NCBI GenBank assembly: GCA_018340805.1
Contig: JACMZG010001908.1
Location: 20,512,263 to 20,576,262, forward strand
Reading direction: 5' to 3'
From: Microvelia longipes
Lineage: Eukaryota; Arthropoda; Insecta; Hemiptera; Veliidae
DNA length: 64,000 nt
Shown here: positions 63,397-64,000 of the stretch, piece by piece
How the letters are laid out: each line of letters opens with the position of its first letter
Position numbering within the stretch: position 1 is the stretch's first letter
Translations under genes and position numbers: made by a program
Notes under the pieces: model-generated
Database searches by the model: none
What the model saw: only the letters and a program-made list of their open reading frames with translations
Told to the model about the DNA's origin: nothing

Positions 63397-63952
63397 AATT
63401 ACATCTTTCATTCAACCAATTCACTAACTCGACCTCAGTGATGATGTTCCCGCCCTCTCTCGCCTCCTCCTTCGATCAACCGCATCCTCCCCTCCACAAT
63501 CTCCTCCGTAAGTCTTTTTACTTGCATATCTTGATTTAAATCTTGTGAAGCAATTCTCTACCGTTTATACAATATTACTAAGTAAGGTGACTCAATGCTA
63601 AAACAACAAATTATTTAGTTAATATATAGTCACTGAATCAGCTTTATTTCTACAATAGTTTTTAATATTGATTTATTTTATTATAATTTTATAAAACTCT
63701 GTTTACTTTTCCAGGAAACTTAATAAAGTTTAAATCATAACAATCTCAATTAAAACCTGTAAAGTTAAAACAATAAAATATTGCAAAAATTAATGTTTTA
63801 AACTAATTCTTTTAAGATTTTGCTATTTTCGTTGTTTTTAGTTTTATTTTTTATTGTTATGACTTATTGAACAAAGTTTTCTGGAGATGTCAACAGAGTT
63901 TTATGAAATTGTTATAAAATAAATTAATATTAAAACTATTGTAGATCTATAG
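63397..63952. other. Phosphatase 3' UTR or continued coding exon, then intron or spacer
   Basis: Positions 63397-63507 are C-rich (cctcctcc, cctcccctccac), unlike nearby introns, and end at a GTAAGT donor. This fits a proline-rich coding tail interrupted by a frame error or a spliced 3' UTR. The remainder is AT-rich without features. Confidence 0.45.
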
Positions 63953-64000
63953 TACGACACACAGCGCAGGAAATAGTGTAGGAATAGGGAAAAGGTTGGC
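63953..64000. mobile_element. Left end of a second TACGACACAC-type TIR element
   Basis: TACGACACACAGCGC starts at 63953, matching the first bases of the TIR at 38461. It is preceded by CTATAG, close to the CTATAA target there. The element would continue beyond the window. Confidence 0.45.

Overview
This window is AT-rich eukaryotic nuclear DNA, by eye roughly 70% A+T. It is most likely from an insect. The evidence is a ZAD (zinc-finger-associated domain) gene, a domain family largely confined to arthropods, together with a PTP61F/PTPN1-like phosphatase, an intron-split spliceosomal SmD1 gene, a small secreted cysteine-knot-like peptide gene, and many short repeats and MITE-like elements. Exons are short and introns run from under 1 kb to about 7 kb, so most real genes do not appear as long ORFs. 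I assembled them by hand from splice sites and family motifs.

Layout. 1-15.4 kb: the last two coding exons (8469-8552 and 15316-15357, + strand) of an unrecognised gene whose start lies upstream, surrounded by repeats (a 5S rRNA-like dispersed family, foldback elements, MITEs, two minisatellites). 15.4-26.6 kb: no convincing gene; AT-rich DNA with one reverse-transcriptase scrap near 24.7 kb. 26.6-28.0 kb: a two-exon secreted peptide gene with knottin-type cysteine spacing (- strand). 28.0-37.6 kb: palindromic elements, a (TA)n microsatellite and degenerate repeats. 37.6-37.8 kb: an orphan exon (- strand). 38.5-39.2 kb: a TIR element with a clear 6-bp target duplication. 41.1-46.8 kb: SmD1 (- strand, four coding exons). 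50.0-54.0 kb: a ZAD-domain protein (- strand, four coding exons). 55.9-63.4 kb: the tyrosine phosphatase (+ strand, seven coding exons). The ZAD and phosphatase genes are divergent and about 1.8 kb apart at their start codons, so they may share a promoter region. The genes look like ordinary neighbours, not a pathway cluster.

Two themes stand out. First, at least seven copies of a dispersed repeat carry a segment matching the internal control region of 5S rRNA, in both orientations; the longest run to about 750 bp. Second, three unrelated and otherwise well conserved genes (SmD1, ZAD, PTP) each carry single-base-type frame breaks inside exons with intact splice sites. That pattern points to residual assembly indels more than to three independent pseudogenes, but it cannot be settled from the sequence alone. 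All similarity statements are from reading and memory of the families; no search was run.
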